Source: Lachnospiraceae bacterium (GTDB taxonomy: Bacteria > Bacillota > Clostridia > Lachnospirales > Lachnospiraceae). From it: a stretch of DNA of 42,512 nt. Positions 26,182 through 34,342 of this stretch are shown piece after piece; position 1 is the stretch's first letter; each line of letters starts with the position of its first letter. A model generated the notes under the pieces. It saw only the letters and a list, made by a program, of their open reading frames with translations. It did no database searches and was not told where the DNA came from. The stretch covers positions 1 through 42,512 of the forward strand of contig JAFWOE010000016.1 in assembly GCA_017509985.1 (NCBI GenBank), given 5' to 3'. The translations under genes were made by a program, and so were the position numbers.

Positions 26182-27089
26182 TCTGTATTCCTGCCGTTCG
26201 GGCGGCTTTCCTCTCTGGGAGGTTCCATATCGTCACGGCTGTAAACCTGATACTCGTCCCAGAGTTTCTCCATCATGGTAAGAGTTCCGGCTACTTCCTC
26301 TTCCCTCTCCATACAAAGGGCAACCAGCAGGGCGTTGATCAGGCTCAGCGGTGCAACCAGCGAGTCCACGATCGAAGCCATATCACTCTTTGCCAGCAGA
26401 TTGCACGAGGAATACAGGTTCATCGGTGAATGAACACTGTCGGTAATATTGATGATCCTCGCATTCCTGCTGTTCGCGAACTCGATCGCCTTCAGCGTAC
26501 GCATGGAGTATCTCGGAAAACTGATCCCGATCGCCACGTCCTCTTCATTGATCCGTATCATCTGCTCAAAGATCTCATTGATGCTCGTAGAGGAAACTAC
26601 GGTCACCTCGTCAACGATCTGTCTCAGATACAGCCCGAAGAACTCCGCGAGCGGGGCACAGCTCCGGATCCCGATGATATAGACCCGCCTGGCTTCCAGA
26701 ATCGTCTTTACCGCATTCCGGAACGTTTCGGTATCACACAGTTCGATCGTCGCCTTGATCTTGTCGATATCCGAAAGGAGGATCGAGTGAAGGACTTCGT
26801 CACGCTTGATATCGTTGTTTGCGGCTTCCATTCGCTGAAGGGACGTCATATGATTCATGACGACCTCTTCCAGTGCCGCACGGAACTGCGGAAAGCCTTT
26901 GTATCCGAGCGACACGGCAAATCTCACAGCTGTGGATTCGCTGATGCCGACCTTTTCTCCCAGCCTGGCGGCCGTCATGAAGACCGCTTCATCCGGATTC
27001 TTCATGATAAAATCCGCAAGCCTTTTCTGGCCTTTGCTGAAAGACTTATATCGTTCATTGATTCTTTTTAAAACACTGTCAACCGGCAT
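26178..27089 (-). CDS. RpiR-family transcription regulator
   Basis: The 303-residue protein has an N-terminal HTH (about 1-77, with GISESTAVRFAVSLGYKGFPQFR) and a SIS sugar-phosphate-binding domain (about 115-260, with YIIGIRSCAPLAEFF and GISFPRYS). These regulators sense phosphosugars. Its place between leuS and the flavoprotein, with a 4-bp overlap downstream and 21 bp after leuS, is unusual because no sugar gene is near. Its targets may lie elsewhere. Confidence 0.9.
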   Translation of the reverse strand: MPVDSVLKRINERYKSFSKGQKRLADFIMKNPDEAVFMTAARLGEKVGISESTAVRFAVSLGYKGFPQFRAALEEVVMNHMTSLQRMEAANNDIKRDEVLHSILLSDIDKIKATIELCDTETFRNAVKTILEARRVYIIGIRSCAPLAEFFGLYLRQIVDEVTVVSSTSINEIFEQMIRINEEDVAIGISFPRYSMRTLKAIEFANSRNARIINITDSVHSPMNLYSSCNLLAKSDMASIVDSLVAPLSLINALLVALCMEREEEVAGTLTMMEKLWDEYQVYSRDDMEPPREESRPNGRNTE

Positions 27090-27110
27090 GACGACCTCTT
27101 CAAAACTCTG

Positions 27111-29525
27111 TTATTTTACAACAATATTGATGATCTTTCCGGGAACGTAGATCTCTTTCACAACCGTCCCCGCAAGTCTGTCGGATACTGCCTCGCGGCC
27201 TGCTGCGATGGCAGAGTCTTTGTCGATATCCTTCGCGACATTGATGACGGCACGGGTCTTTCCGTTGATCTGGACCGGGATCTCGATGGAATCGTCCGCC
27301 ATAAGCTTTTCATCGTAGGACGGCCATTCGCTGTGGAAGATCGTCTCGTCATGTCCGCAGCGCTCCCAGACCTCTTCCGCGATATGCGGGGCAAACGGAG
27401 CCAGAAGCCGGGCGAATACTTCGATCGTTTCGATATCGATCCCGCCTTCTTTTTTCGCGATATCCATCAGCGCGTTGTTGTGCTCCATAAATGCCGAGAT
27501 CACGGTGTTCAGGCTGAACGCCTCCAGCCTCGTGGTGACGTCGTAGGTCAGCTTGTGGCGTTCCTTGATCATGGCTTTGGAAGCGGGAACGTTCTTTTCG
27601 ACGGAATCCGTCGCAAGCGTCCAGAACCGGCGCAGGAACCGGTTGACACCGTCGATGCCCCGGTCGTCCCATTCGGCGTCCAGCTCGGGCGGACCGACAA
27701 ACAGCTCGTACATACGGAGCGAATCACAGCCGTAATTATTGACCAGGTCATCCGGCGAAACGACATTTCCCTTGGATTTCGACATCTTGATCCCGTTCTT
27801 TCCGGTGATCATGCCCTGGTTGAAAAGCTTGTGGAAAGGCTCTTCAAAGCCGACTGCGCCGATATCATACAGGAACTTTGTATAAAATCTGGAGTAAAGA
27901 AGGTGAAGCACCGCATGTTCTACCCCGCCGATATACATGTCGACCGGAAGGTACTGGTCAGCCTTTTCCTTGGAAACGAGTTCCTGATCGTTATGATTGT
28001 CAACATATCTTAAGAAATACCAGGAAGAACCGGCCCACTGCGGCATGGTATTGGTCTCACGCTTCGCATCCGCACCGCAGACCGGGCATTTGCAATTCAC
28101 CCACTCATCGATCGCCGCCAGCGGAGATTCCCCGGTGCCGGTCGGCTGATAGGACTCTACTTCCGGGAGCAGCAGCGGCAGTTCCTCTTCCGGAACCGGC
28201 ACGTTGCCGCAGTGCGGACAATGGATGATCGGAATGGGCTCGCCCCAGTAACGCTGGCGCGAGAACACCCAGTCACGCAGCTTGTAATTGACCGTACGTC
28301 TGCCTTTCCCGGCTTTTTCGATCATATCCGGGGCTTCTTTCTTCAGAACGGAGGATTCCATACCGTTCCATTCGCCCGAATTGATGACAAGGCCTTCCGC
28401 GTTTGTATATGCTTCTTCAAGCGGATCGATCTCCACCCCGTCCTTTGCGATGACCTGCACGATCGGAAGTCCGAATTTCTTTGCAAATTCAAAGTCACGG
28501 TCGTCATGCGCGGGAACGCACATGATCGCACCGGTGCCGTAGTCTGCAAGGACATAGTCGGAGAGCCAGATCGGAACCTTCTGGTCGTTGATCGGGTTGA
28601 TCGCATAAGTGCCGGTGAATACGCCGGTCTTTTCCTTTGCCTGCATCCTGTCCACGTTTGATTTCATGGAAGCTTCGTAAATATAGTTCTCCACCGCTTC
28701 CCTGGTCTCATCGGTCGCAAGGCTCTTTGCAAGCTCATGCTCCGGAGAAAGCACCATGAAGGTAGCTCCGTAAAGGGTATCCGGCCTCGTCGTATAGACC
28801 GTGATCTTTTCGTCCCGCCCTTCGATGCCGAAATCGACTTCCGCACCGTAGGACTTCCCGATCCAGTCGGTCTGCATCTTCTTGACCTTTTCCGGCCAGT
28901 CCAGCGTATCCAGGTCTTCCAGAAGCCGGTCCGCATATTTCGTGATCTTCAGCATCCACTGCCTTAAATTCTTTTTGGTCACCTCGGCACCGCACCGCTC
29001 ACACCGTCCGTTGACAACTTCTTCGTTTGCAAGGCCGGTCTTGCAGGAAGGGCACCAGTTGATCGGGAACTCCTTTTCATAAGCGAGCCCTTCTTTGAAC
29101 ATCTTTACAAAGATCCACTGCGTCCACTTGAAGAACTCCGGATCCGTGGTATTGACTTCCATGTCCCAGTCATAGATCGCCGCGATATCCTGAATCTGCT
29201 TTTTAATATTCTTTACATTGGATGCCGTGGAGATCGCGGGATGCACTCCGTTTTTGATGGCATAGTTCTCCGCCGGAAGGCCGAAGGCGTCCCATCCCAT
29301 GGGATGGATCACATAATGGCCCTGCATCAGCTTGTACCTGCTCCAGGCATCGGAAATAACATAGCCTCTCCAGTGTCCGACATGAAGGCCGTTTCCGGAA
29401 GGATACGGGAACATATCCAGACAGTAATATTTCGGTTTTTTCCCGTCATTGATGTTAATGGGATTCTGCTCCCATTTCTCTCTCCATTTCTTTTCGATCG
29501 CTCTGTGGTCAAATGAGACAGCCAT
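27111..29525 (-). CDS. leuS: Leucyl-tRNA synthetase
   Basis: LeuS attaches leucine to its tRNA and edits mischarged products. The ATG at 29525 behind AGGAGGAGAAAC gives MAVSFDHRAIEKKW and 804 residues, the normal size. The class I HIGH motif is seen as HVGH in YPSGNGLHVGHWRGYV near residue 46, and KMSKSKGNV near 580. The editing domain (about 225-420) includes TTRPDTLYGATF. Zinc-type cysteine pairs occur near 160 and in the second insert. No T-box leader lies upstream; a simple promoter does. Confidence 0.98.
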   Translation of the reverse strand: MAVSFDHRAIEKKWREKWEQNPININDGKKPKYYCLDMFPYPSGNGLHVGHWRGYVISDAWSRYKLMQGHYVIHPMGWDAFGLPAENYAIKNGVHPAISTASNVKNIKKQIQDIAAIYDWDMEVNTTDPEFFKWTQWIFVKMFKEGLAYEKEFPINWCPSCKTGLANEEVVNGRCERCGAEVTKKNLRQWMLKITKYADRLLEDLDTLDWPEKVKKMQTDWIGKSYGAEVDFGIEGRDEKITVYTTRPDTLYGATFMVLSPEHELAKSLATDETREAVENYIYEASMKSNVDRMQAKEKTGVFTGTYAINPINDQKVPIWLSDYVLADYGTGAIMCVPAHDDRDFEFAKKFGLPIVQVIAKDGVEIDPLEEAYTNAEGLVINSGEWNGMESSVLKKEAPDMIEKAGKGRRTVNYKLRDWVFSRQRYWGEPIPIIHCPHCGNVPVPEEELPLLLPEVESYQPTGTGESPLAAIDEWVNCKCPVCGADAKRETNTMPQWAGSSWYFLRYVDNHNDQELVSKEKADQYLPVDMYIGGVEHAVLHLLYSRFYTKFLYDIGAVGFEEPFHKLFNQGMITGKNGIKMSKSKGNVVSPDDLVNNYGCDSLRMYELFVGPPELDAEWDDRGIDGVNRFLRRFWTLATDSVEKNVPASKAMIKERHKLTYDVTTRLEAFSLNTVISAFMEHNNALMDIAKKEGGIDIETIEVFARLLAPFAPHIAEEVWERCGHDETIFHSEWPSYDEKLMADDSIEIPVQINGKTRAVINVAKDIDKDSAIAAGREAVSDRLAGTVVKEIYVPGKIINIVVK

Positions 29526-29587
29526 GTTTCTCCTCCTGAAATCTATATGTAAATATATAATATAAGCTCTCTGACAGACTATATCCA

Positions 29588-29616
29588 AGAATAACCCCAT
29601 GCAAGTTTTCTGTCAA
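29588..29616 (-). promoter_or_regulatory. leuS operon promoter
   Basis: On the minus strand, a perfect TTGACA (29611-29616), a 17-nt spacer and TATTCT (29588-29593) give a leader of about 55 nt. That is too short for a T-box, and none of its conserved sequences are seen. Confidence 0.75.
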
Positions 29617-29694
29617 GAAAGCATTTGGGTTCCTTCATATTTTTGTGCAGCGATGCAGGTTTGCCCGAATGGCCCCGGTCCTATTGCCTTTGCT

Positions 29695-30732
29695 TCAGGA
29701 TCGCTGCCGCTTAAACAGCTGCAGCAGGATCTCAACGACACGGGCCGCCGCTATGGAAACCGCAAACAGGATCACTGCCGCGGCAGGGGCGTATTTCCAG
29801 GGCGTTTCCGGCAGGGAGATCTGACGGAACAGGACGTTCAATCCGGCTCCGAGGATCACATGGTGGACCAGATAAAACGGATAGGAAAGCCGGCTGATCC
29901 GCGAAAAAAGCCTGCACGGAACTTCCTTTTTCATCACGGCCTCCCCGGCGAAGAACAGGATTATGAAAAGCCCTGTTCCGGTCAGATGCGAAGTCAGATT
30001 CGATCCGAGTGCACTTTTCAATCCGGGGAGCAGGCTCAGGACGAATACCGCCGCCCCCGGGATAAGCGTCCGTTTTTCAAAATACAGTTTATGCCGGGCA
30101 AAGGTCACGCCGAACGCAAAACAGACCAGGCAGGAAAAGATATTGGTGACCGGTGCCTGCGAAAGCAGGGGCCGGTTAAAGAAAACCGCATACAGGACGA
30201 GGAGCGCGCACCAGACAGCCGGCTCAGATTTTTCCATGGTCTTCGACAGCAGGGGGAACAGGAGGTATAAAAAGATCAGCGCGCCGAGAAACCACTCTCC
30301 GATAAGGTAACAGGTATCGAATGTCGAAGCAAAATATCCGTCGACCCCTGCCACGGTGAACAGCAGTTCCGGACGCAAAAGATGCGAAAAGGTTTCTTTT
30401 CCGAACAGAAGCCACAGGACAAGGACAACCGCGTAAACCAGATAAAACGCCGGATATATGGATGCTGCCCTTTTCCTGTAAAAAGGAAAAATGCGGAACG
30501 TTCCCGCCGACGCGGAATGACGCATTTCCAAAAGCGCGCCCGACATGATAAAAAAGACCGTTACAAAAATAAAGCCCCACTCCTGCGCGGCAATAAACAG
30601 TCCGGAAGAGATGGGAGCCCGCAGGCCGGTTTCCTGAATATAATGAACCGCAAAGATACCGGCGGCAGACACTGCCCTGGCGAAATCAAAGCCGAAAAAC
30701 CGTCCCTCTCTTTTTATTGTACCTTCATCCAT
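29695..30732 (-). CDS. Membrane acyltransferase (acyltransferase family 3, OafA-like)
   Basis: The protein has about 345 residues and some ten hydrophobic helices. It opens with FFGFDFARAVSAAGIFAVHYI, the family start with its catalytic histidine in the first helix, and continues to FFIMSGALLEMR. Such proteins move acetyl or similar groups onto envelope sugars or lipids; the acceptor is unknown. The ATG at 30732 follows GGAG by 6 nt; the open frame runs to 30837. It stands beside the ATP-grasp/glycosyltransferase block and may modify the same product. No clear terminator follows. Confidence 0.85.
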   Translation of the reverse strand: MDEGTIKREGRFFGFDFARAVSAAGIFAVHYIQETGLRAPISSGLFIAAQEWGFIFVTVFFIMSGALLEMRHSASAGTFRIFPFYRKRAASIYPAFYLVYAVVLVLWLLFGKETFSHLLRPELLFTVAGVDGYFASTFDTCYLIGEWFLGALIFLYLLFPLLSKTMEKSEPAVWCALLVLYAVFFNRPLLSQAPVTNIFSCLVCFAFGVTFARHKLYFEKRTLIPGAAVFVLSLLPGLKSALGSNLTSHLTGTGLFIILFFAGEAVMKKEVPCRLFSRISRLSYPFYLVHHVILGAGLNVLFRQISLPETPWKYAPAAAVILFAVSIAAARVVEILLQLFKRQRS

Positions 30733-30888
30733 TTCCTGCTCCGTAAACCGTCTTTCACCTTCGAAGAGTAAACTGTACCAGACCGTCGAATGCAGTCTCC
30801 GCCTCTCTGAGCAGTTTATCATTGTCACGATGATCAATCAATCTCCAAAAACCGATCTTCAATTCTGCACAGCCGCTCTTTATTTACG

Positions 30889-30917
30889 TTGCATGCTTTT
30901 CCATTCAGAATTATAAT
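30889..30917 (+). promoter_or_regulatory. Candidate promoter of the stand-alone ATP-grasp gene
   Basis: TTGCAT (30889-30894), a 17-nt spacer and a perfect TATAAT (30912-30917). It leaves a leader of about 110 nt whose GCCGG stretches may pair; I recognise no known riboswitch in it. Confidence 0.55.
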
Positions 30918-31034
30918 AATAAATCAAAGCCGGTGTGAAAGCAGAAGCCGGACCCCATCCTGTCTGCCCTCATACCGCCGTCTGGATCTGTCCGGCAGAT
31001 CTTCCGATCCTTCAAAAATACGAAAGGCTTTGAT

Positions 31035-32234
31035 ATGCAGAAAAGAATACTGCTGCTCGGCGGCAATTACACACAGATGACCTGTACACAGGCAGCAAAG
31101 GACGAAGGATACTATGTGATCAGCGTCGACTATCTGCCGGAGAATCCGGCACATAAGCTGGCGGATGAATATCACAATATAAGTACCATTGACAAGGAAG
31201 CCGTCCTGGCCCTCGCAAGGGAATTAAAGATCGACGGCATTGTTTCATACGCATCGGATGTCTCCGCTCCGACCGCGGCCTATGTTGCCGAAGCCCTCGG
31301 ACTGCCGACCAACCCTTATGAGTCGGTCAACATCATGACCCATAAGGATCTTTTCCGGAAATTTCTGGCGGAAAACGGTTTTCCCATGCCGCAGGGTGCC
31401 GCTTTTACAGACTATGATGAAGCGCTCGGATTTTTCCGCAGCGTCGGCAAAACGGTCATGGTAAAGCCGATCGATTCCTCCGGAAGCAAAGGCGTGAATA
31501 AAATCGAAAAAGAAGAAGATTTCAAAGCCGCATTCGACGAAGCCCTCTCCTATTCCATTTCCAAAAAGGTCATCGTCGAGCAGTTTATCCAGCGGCAGAA
31601 ATATCAGATCGACGGGGATATCTTTGTCGTGGACGGCGAGATCCGGTTCTGGGGGATCTGTGACCAGCATCACGATCTTTCCTGCTCCAAATACGCACCG
31701 GTCGCCCACTCTTATCCGCCCATACAGAATTATAAGATCCAGGACCGGGCCCGTGCCCAGGTCGAAAGGCTCTTATCACTGCTGCATATGCATATGGGGG
31801 CTTACAATCTGGAATACATCGTCGGGGAAGACGACGAAGTCTATCTGATGGAAGTCGGACCGCGGAACGGGGGGAACCTCATTACCGACGCGGTCTTTGC
31901 CGCCACCGGCGTGAATCTCGCACGCTATACCGTGCGTCAGGCAGTCGGCGACGACGTCTCCGATCTTCACCAGGTCCTGCCGGCCGTCTGTGCCTCTTCT
32001 TATATCCTGCACTCTCTGGCCGACGGCCGCTTCCGGAGGCTGGTTGTCGACGAAGAGATCCGAAAGCGCATCGTCAAGGAACAGCTCTATGTGAAGCCCG
32101 GAGATGAAATAAAACGTTTCCGGAACGCAGGGTGCGGGATCGGTGCCATGGTGTTAACCTTCAGCGGCACCGAACAGATGTGTGAAATGATCGACAACAT
32201 GAACGATCATATCACCGTGGAAGTGGAGGAATAA
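31035..32234 (+). CDS. ATP-grasp ligase, stand-alone
   Basis: The 399-residue protein has an N-terminal preATP-grasp fold (ILLLGGNYTQM, SVDYLPENPAHKLADEY) and the ATP-binding core VMVKPIDSSGSKGV near 140. The metal-binding end LMEVGPRNGGN lies near 270. ATP-grasp enzymes join a carboxylate to an amine or thiol through an acyl phosphate. The substrates are not readable from sequence; purine-pathway members differ in context, and the neighbours here are envelope-type genes and another ATP-grasp protein. It converges on dacF with only 6 bp between the stops and no terminator, so the transcripts probably overlap. Confidence 0.88.
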   Translation: MQKRILLLGGNYTQMTCTQAAKDEGYYVISVDYLPENPAHKLADEYHNISTIDKEAVLALARELKIDGIVSYASDVSAPTAAYVAEALGLPTNPYESVNIMTHKDLFRKFLAENGFPMPQGAAFTDYDEALGFFRSVGKTVMVKPIDSSGSKGVNKIEKEEDFKAAFDEALSYSISKKVIVEQFIQRQKYQIDGDIFVVDGEIRFWGICDQHHDLSCSKYAPVAHSYPPIQNYKIQDRARAQVERLLSLLHMHMGAYNLEYIVGEDDEVYLMEVGPRNGGNLITDAVFAATGVNLARYTVRQAVGDDVSDLHQVLPAVCASSYILHSLADGRFRRLVVDEEIRKRIVKEQLYVKPGDEIKRFRNAGCGIGAMVLTFSGTEQMCEMIDNMNDHITVEVEE

Positions 32235-32240
32235 CCTCGT

Positions 32241-33344
32241 TCAGCGAAGGCTTCCGTACAGGGTCATGGCATCCCAGAGATTGCCGGTTTCCTCCGACGG
32301 GGCATGAGCCGTGATCAGAAGGAATTCCTGATCATTGTAGGAGCCGTAGGAAGCCAGACATCGTCCGGCCTCATCTTCCGTACCGGTCTTTCCTCCGATG
32401 ATCTGCGCCCCGTTGTCCAGCCACATGCCTTCGATACCGGAAAGCGTGCTGGCAAAATACAGGGACTCCGGATGGAGGTCCGTCGGTTCGCAGAGCCATT
32501 CCGGCGTTGCGGAAACGGTACGGAAGACGTCGCTGTTCAGCGCATAATTCAGCATCAGCATCATATCGTAGCAGGTGCTGTAATGATCCTGATGGTGCAG
32601 TCCCGTACAGTTCATAAAATGCGTATGCGTCATACCCAGCTTCTTTGCCTTGTCATTCATCATTACGACAAAATTCTCTTCACTTCCGGCTACCGCGCGG
32701 GCAAGCGCCTTTGAAGCATCCGCTCCGGAAGGAAGCATAACACCGTAAAGGAGATCGCGTACGCAGACGCTTTCTCCGGGTGAAAAGCCGGCCACCGACG
32801 CATCATCCGTGTAGTACATCTCCGCGTCTTCCTGCCAGACGTCAACTTTCATATCCATATCATGCAGGTTCTCCAGAACGAGAATGGCGGTCATGATCTT
32901 GGTCATCGACGCCGGATACATGACCTCATTGGCCCGCCGGTCAAAAAGAACCTTCATATCCGCTTTGCGTACAAAATACACGAAATCACTTTGAAGGGCT
33001 GTTTCATCCAGTTCAATGCCGACCTCAGGCAAATGCGGTTCCGGTGCTCTGGTAACCGGGCCCAGCGGATGTTCTTCCGCTGCCGCCGAAACGACTGCCT
33101 CCGGCGTCGGCACGGTTTCCGAGGCAGATACGGATGAAGCAGCCAAAGCAGACTGTCCCTGTGTTCCTGATGCGGACTCCGCCGGACTTTCTGTTTCCGT
33201 GCGGATGATCTCCGCTGCTGCCGGCGCGGCATCTTTTTTTCCGGATCTTTGTACCAGGACGATGACCGTCACTGCAGCAATCACCAGAATAATCAGAATG
33301 ATGTATTCAATTAAGACCGTTTTCCTCCGCTGCTGATTACTCAT
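32241..33344 (-). CDS. D-alanyl-D-alanine carboxypeptidase (S11, low-molecular-weight PBP)
   Basis: This trims the terminal D-Ala from peptidoglycan stem peptides outside the membrane. The 367-residue protein has an N-terminal anchor helix (12-30), then an Ala/Ser/Glu-rich linker (35-105) and the S11 domain. Motifs are SxxK as S146-MT-K149, the second motif as S206-G-A208 where most family members have SxN, and K319-TG. The ATG overlaps the glycosyltransferase stop by 4 bp, so the two are coupled. It lacks an obvious C-terminal amphipathic anchor, and the N-terminal helix probably holds it in the membrane. Confidence 0.9.
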   Translation of the reverse strand: MSNQQRRKTVLIEYIILIILVIAAVTVIVLVQRSGKKDAAPAAAEIIRTETESPAESASGTQGQSALAASSVSASETVPTPEAVVSAAAEEHPLGPVTRAPEPHLPEVGIELDETALQSDFVYFVRKADMKVLFDRRANEVMYPASMTKIMTAILVLENLHDMDMKVDVWQEDAEMYYTDDASVAGFSPGESVCVRDLLYGVMLPSGADASKALARAVAGSEENFVVMMNDKAKKLGMTHTHFMNCTGLHHQDHYSTCYDMMLMLNYALNSDVFRTVSATPEWLCEPTDLHPESLYFASTLSGIEGMWLDNGAQIIGGKTGTEDEAGRCLASYGSYNDQEFLLITAHAPSEETGNLWDAMTLYGSLR

Positions 33345-34336
33345 TTTTGAAAGAAGTTCCTCTCTTCAGGCCTGTGCAGTTCCGTCATTTTGGGCAGGGC
33401 CTTTTTCTGAGGCCTGCTGACGCCCACTGTTTCCCGTATGACAAACTGGGGCGAATTGGACTGGGTAATGATCATTTTGCCGATGTACTCCCCGATCACA
33501 CCCAGCATCAGAAGAACGATACCGAACAGTACGAACATGGCACACATCAGGGAAGGCCAGCCGACTGCCATATCGGGATGCACGAGTTTTCGCACAAATA
33601 CGATAATGCCTGCGGCAAATCCTGCCAGGGCAAACAATACGCCGATCCCGGCGGAGATCCGCAGCGGTATGACCGAATAATTGACCAGCCGCATAAAGAG
33701 CGCCAGCCCTTTTTTGAAGGTATAGTTGGAGGATCCGACTTCTCTTTCGTAATGTTCGATATTGATCTCGGCAATATTATGCGTAATGCTGAAAAAGATC
33801 AGCTGGATAAAAACGTTCGGTCCGACAAACTCCTTAGTCTTTTCAATAACATAGCGGCGGGCCAGCCAGAAATTGCTCATTTCGATATCTTTCGGCCGGT
33901 CCAGAAGATGCCACATAAGGAAATGACTGAATTTATTGATCAGGTTTTTCTTTTTAGAGAAATTCCTTTTCCTGTAAACGCCGAATACGATGTCGTATCC
34001 CTCTTCCGCTTTTTTAAGGAACTCCGGTATCTGCGAAGGATGGTTCTGCAGATCGTCGTCCAGCCCGATCACATAATCGCCTTCCACATAGTGGAATGCG
34101 GCCATCAGTGCCGAATGCTGGCCGAAGTTCTTGGCAAAATTAATGCCTTTGACCCGGTCGTGCTTTTTCGCAGCCCTTTTGATCGCTTCGAACGTCCCGT
34201 CTTTCGAGTAATCGTTGACCAGGATCATTTCACACTCATAACCCGGGATCGTCTCAAAAGTCTCAAAGCAAAGGTCTACAAGCTTTTCGATCGTTTTCTC
34301 GGAATTGTAGCAGGGAACAACAATAGAAACCAGCAT
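33341..34336 (-). CDS. GT2 glycosyltransferase, polyprenyl-phosphate type
   Basis: The 331-residue protein has a GT-A domain starting MLVSIVVPCYNSEKTI, with VNDYSKDGT and the catalytic DDDLQNHPSQIP near residues 93-104. Two C-terminal membrane helices lie around 230-300. This is the DPM1/GtrB/ArnC layout, which transfers a sugar from a nucleotide donor to undecaprenyl phosphate at the inner face of the membrane. The sugar is unknown. It lies 6 bp after the ATP-grasp/PLP fusion and overlaps dacF, so the three are one operon. Confidence 0.92.
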   Translation of the reverse strand: MLVSIVVPCYNSEKTIEKLVDLCFETFETIPGYECEMILVNDYSKDGTFEAIKRAAKKHDRVKGINFAKNFGQHSALMAAFHYVEGDYVIGLDDDLQNHPSQIPEFLKKAEEGYDIVFGVYRKRNFSKKKNLINKFSHFLMWHLLDRPKDIEMSNFWLARRYVIEKTKEFVGPNVFIQLIFFSITHNIAEINIEHYEREVGSSNYTFKKGLALFMRLVNYSVIPLRISAGIGVLFALAGFAAGIIVFVRKLVHPDMAVGWPSLMCAMFVLFGIVLLMLGVIGEYIGKMIITQSNSPQFVIRETVGVSRPQKKALPKMTELHRPEERNFFQK

Positions 34337-34342
34337 ATTTCC

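Noticed and set aside
29526-29694. T-box leader for leuS
   Set aside because: The promoter-to-start distance is about 55 nt, and no specifier or T-box core is seen.
30733-30888. Promoter for the acyltransferase gene
   Set aside because: TTGATT-17-TAAACT is visible on the minus strand, but the -10 is too weak to list.
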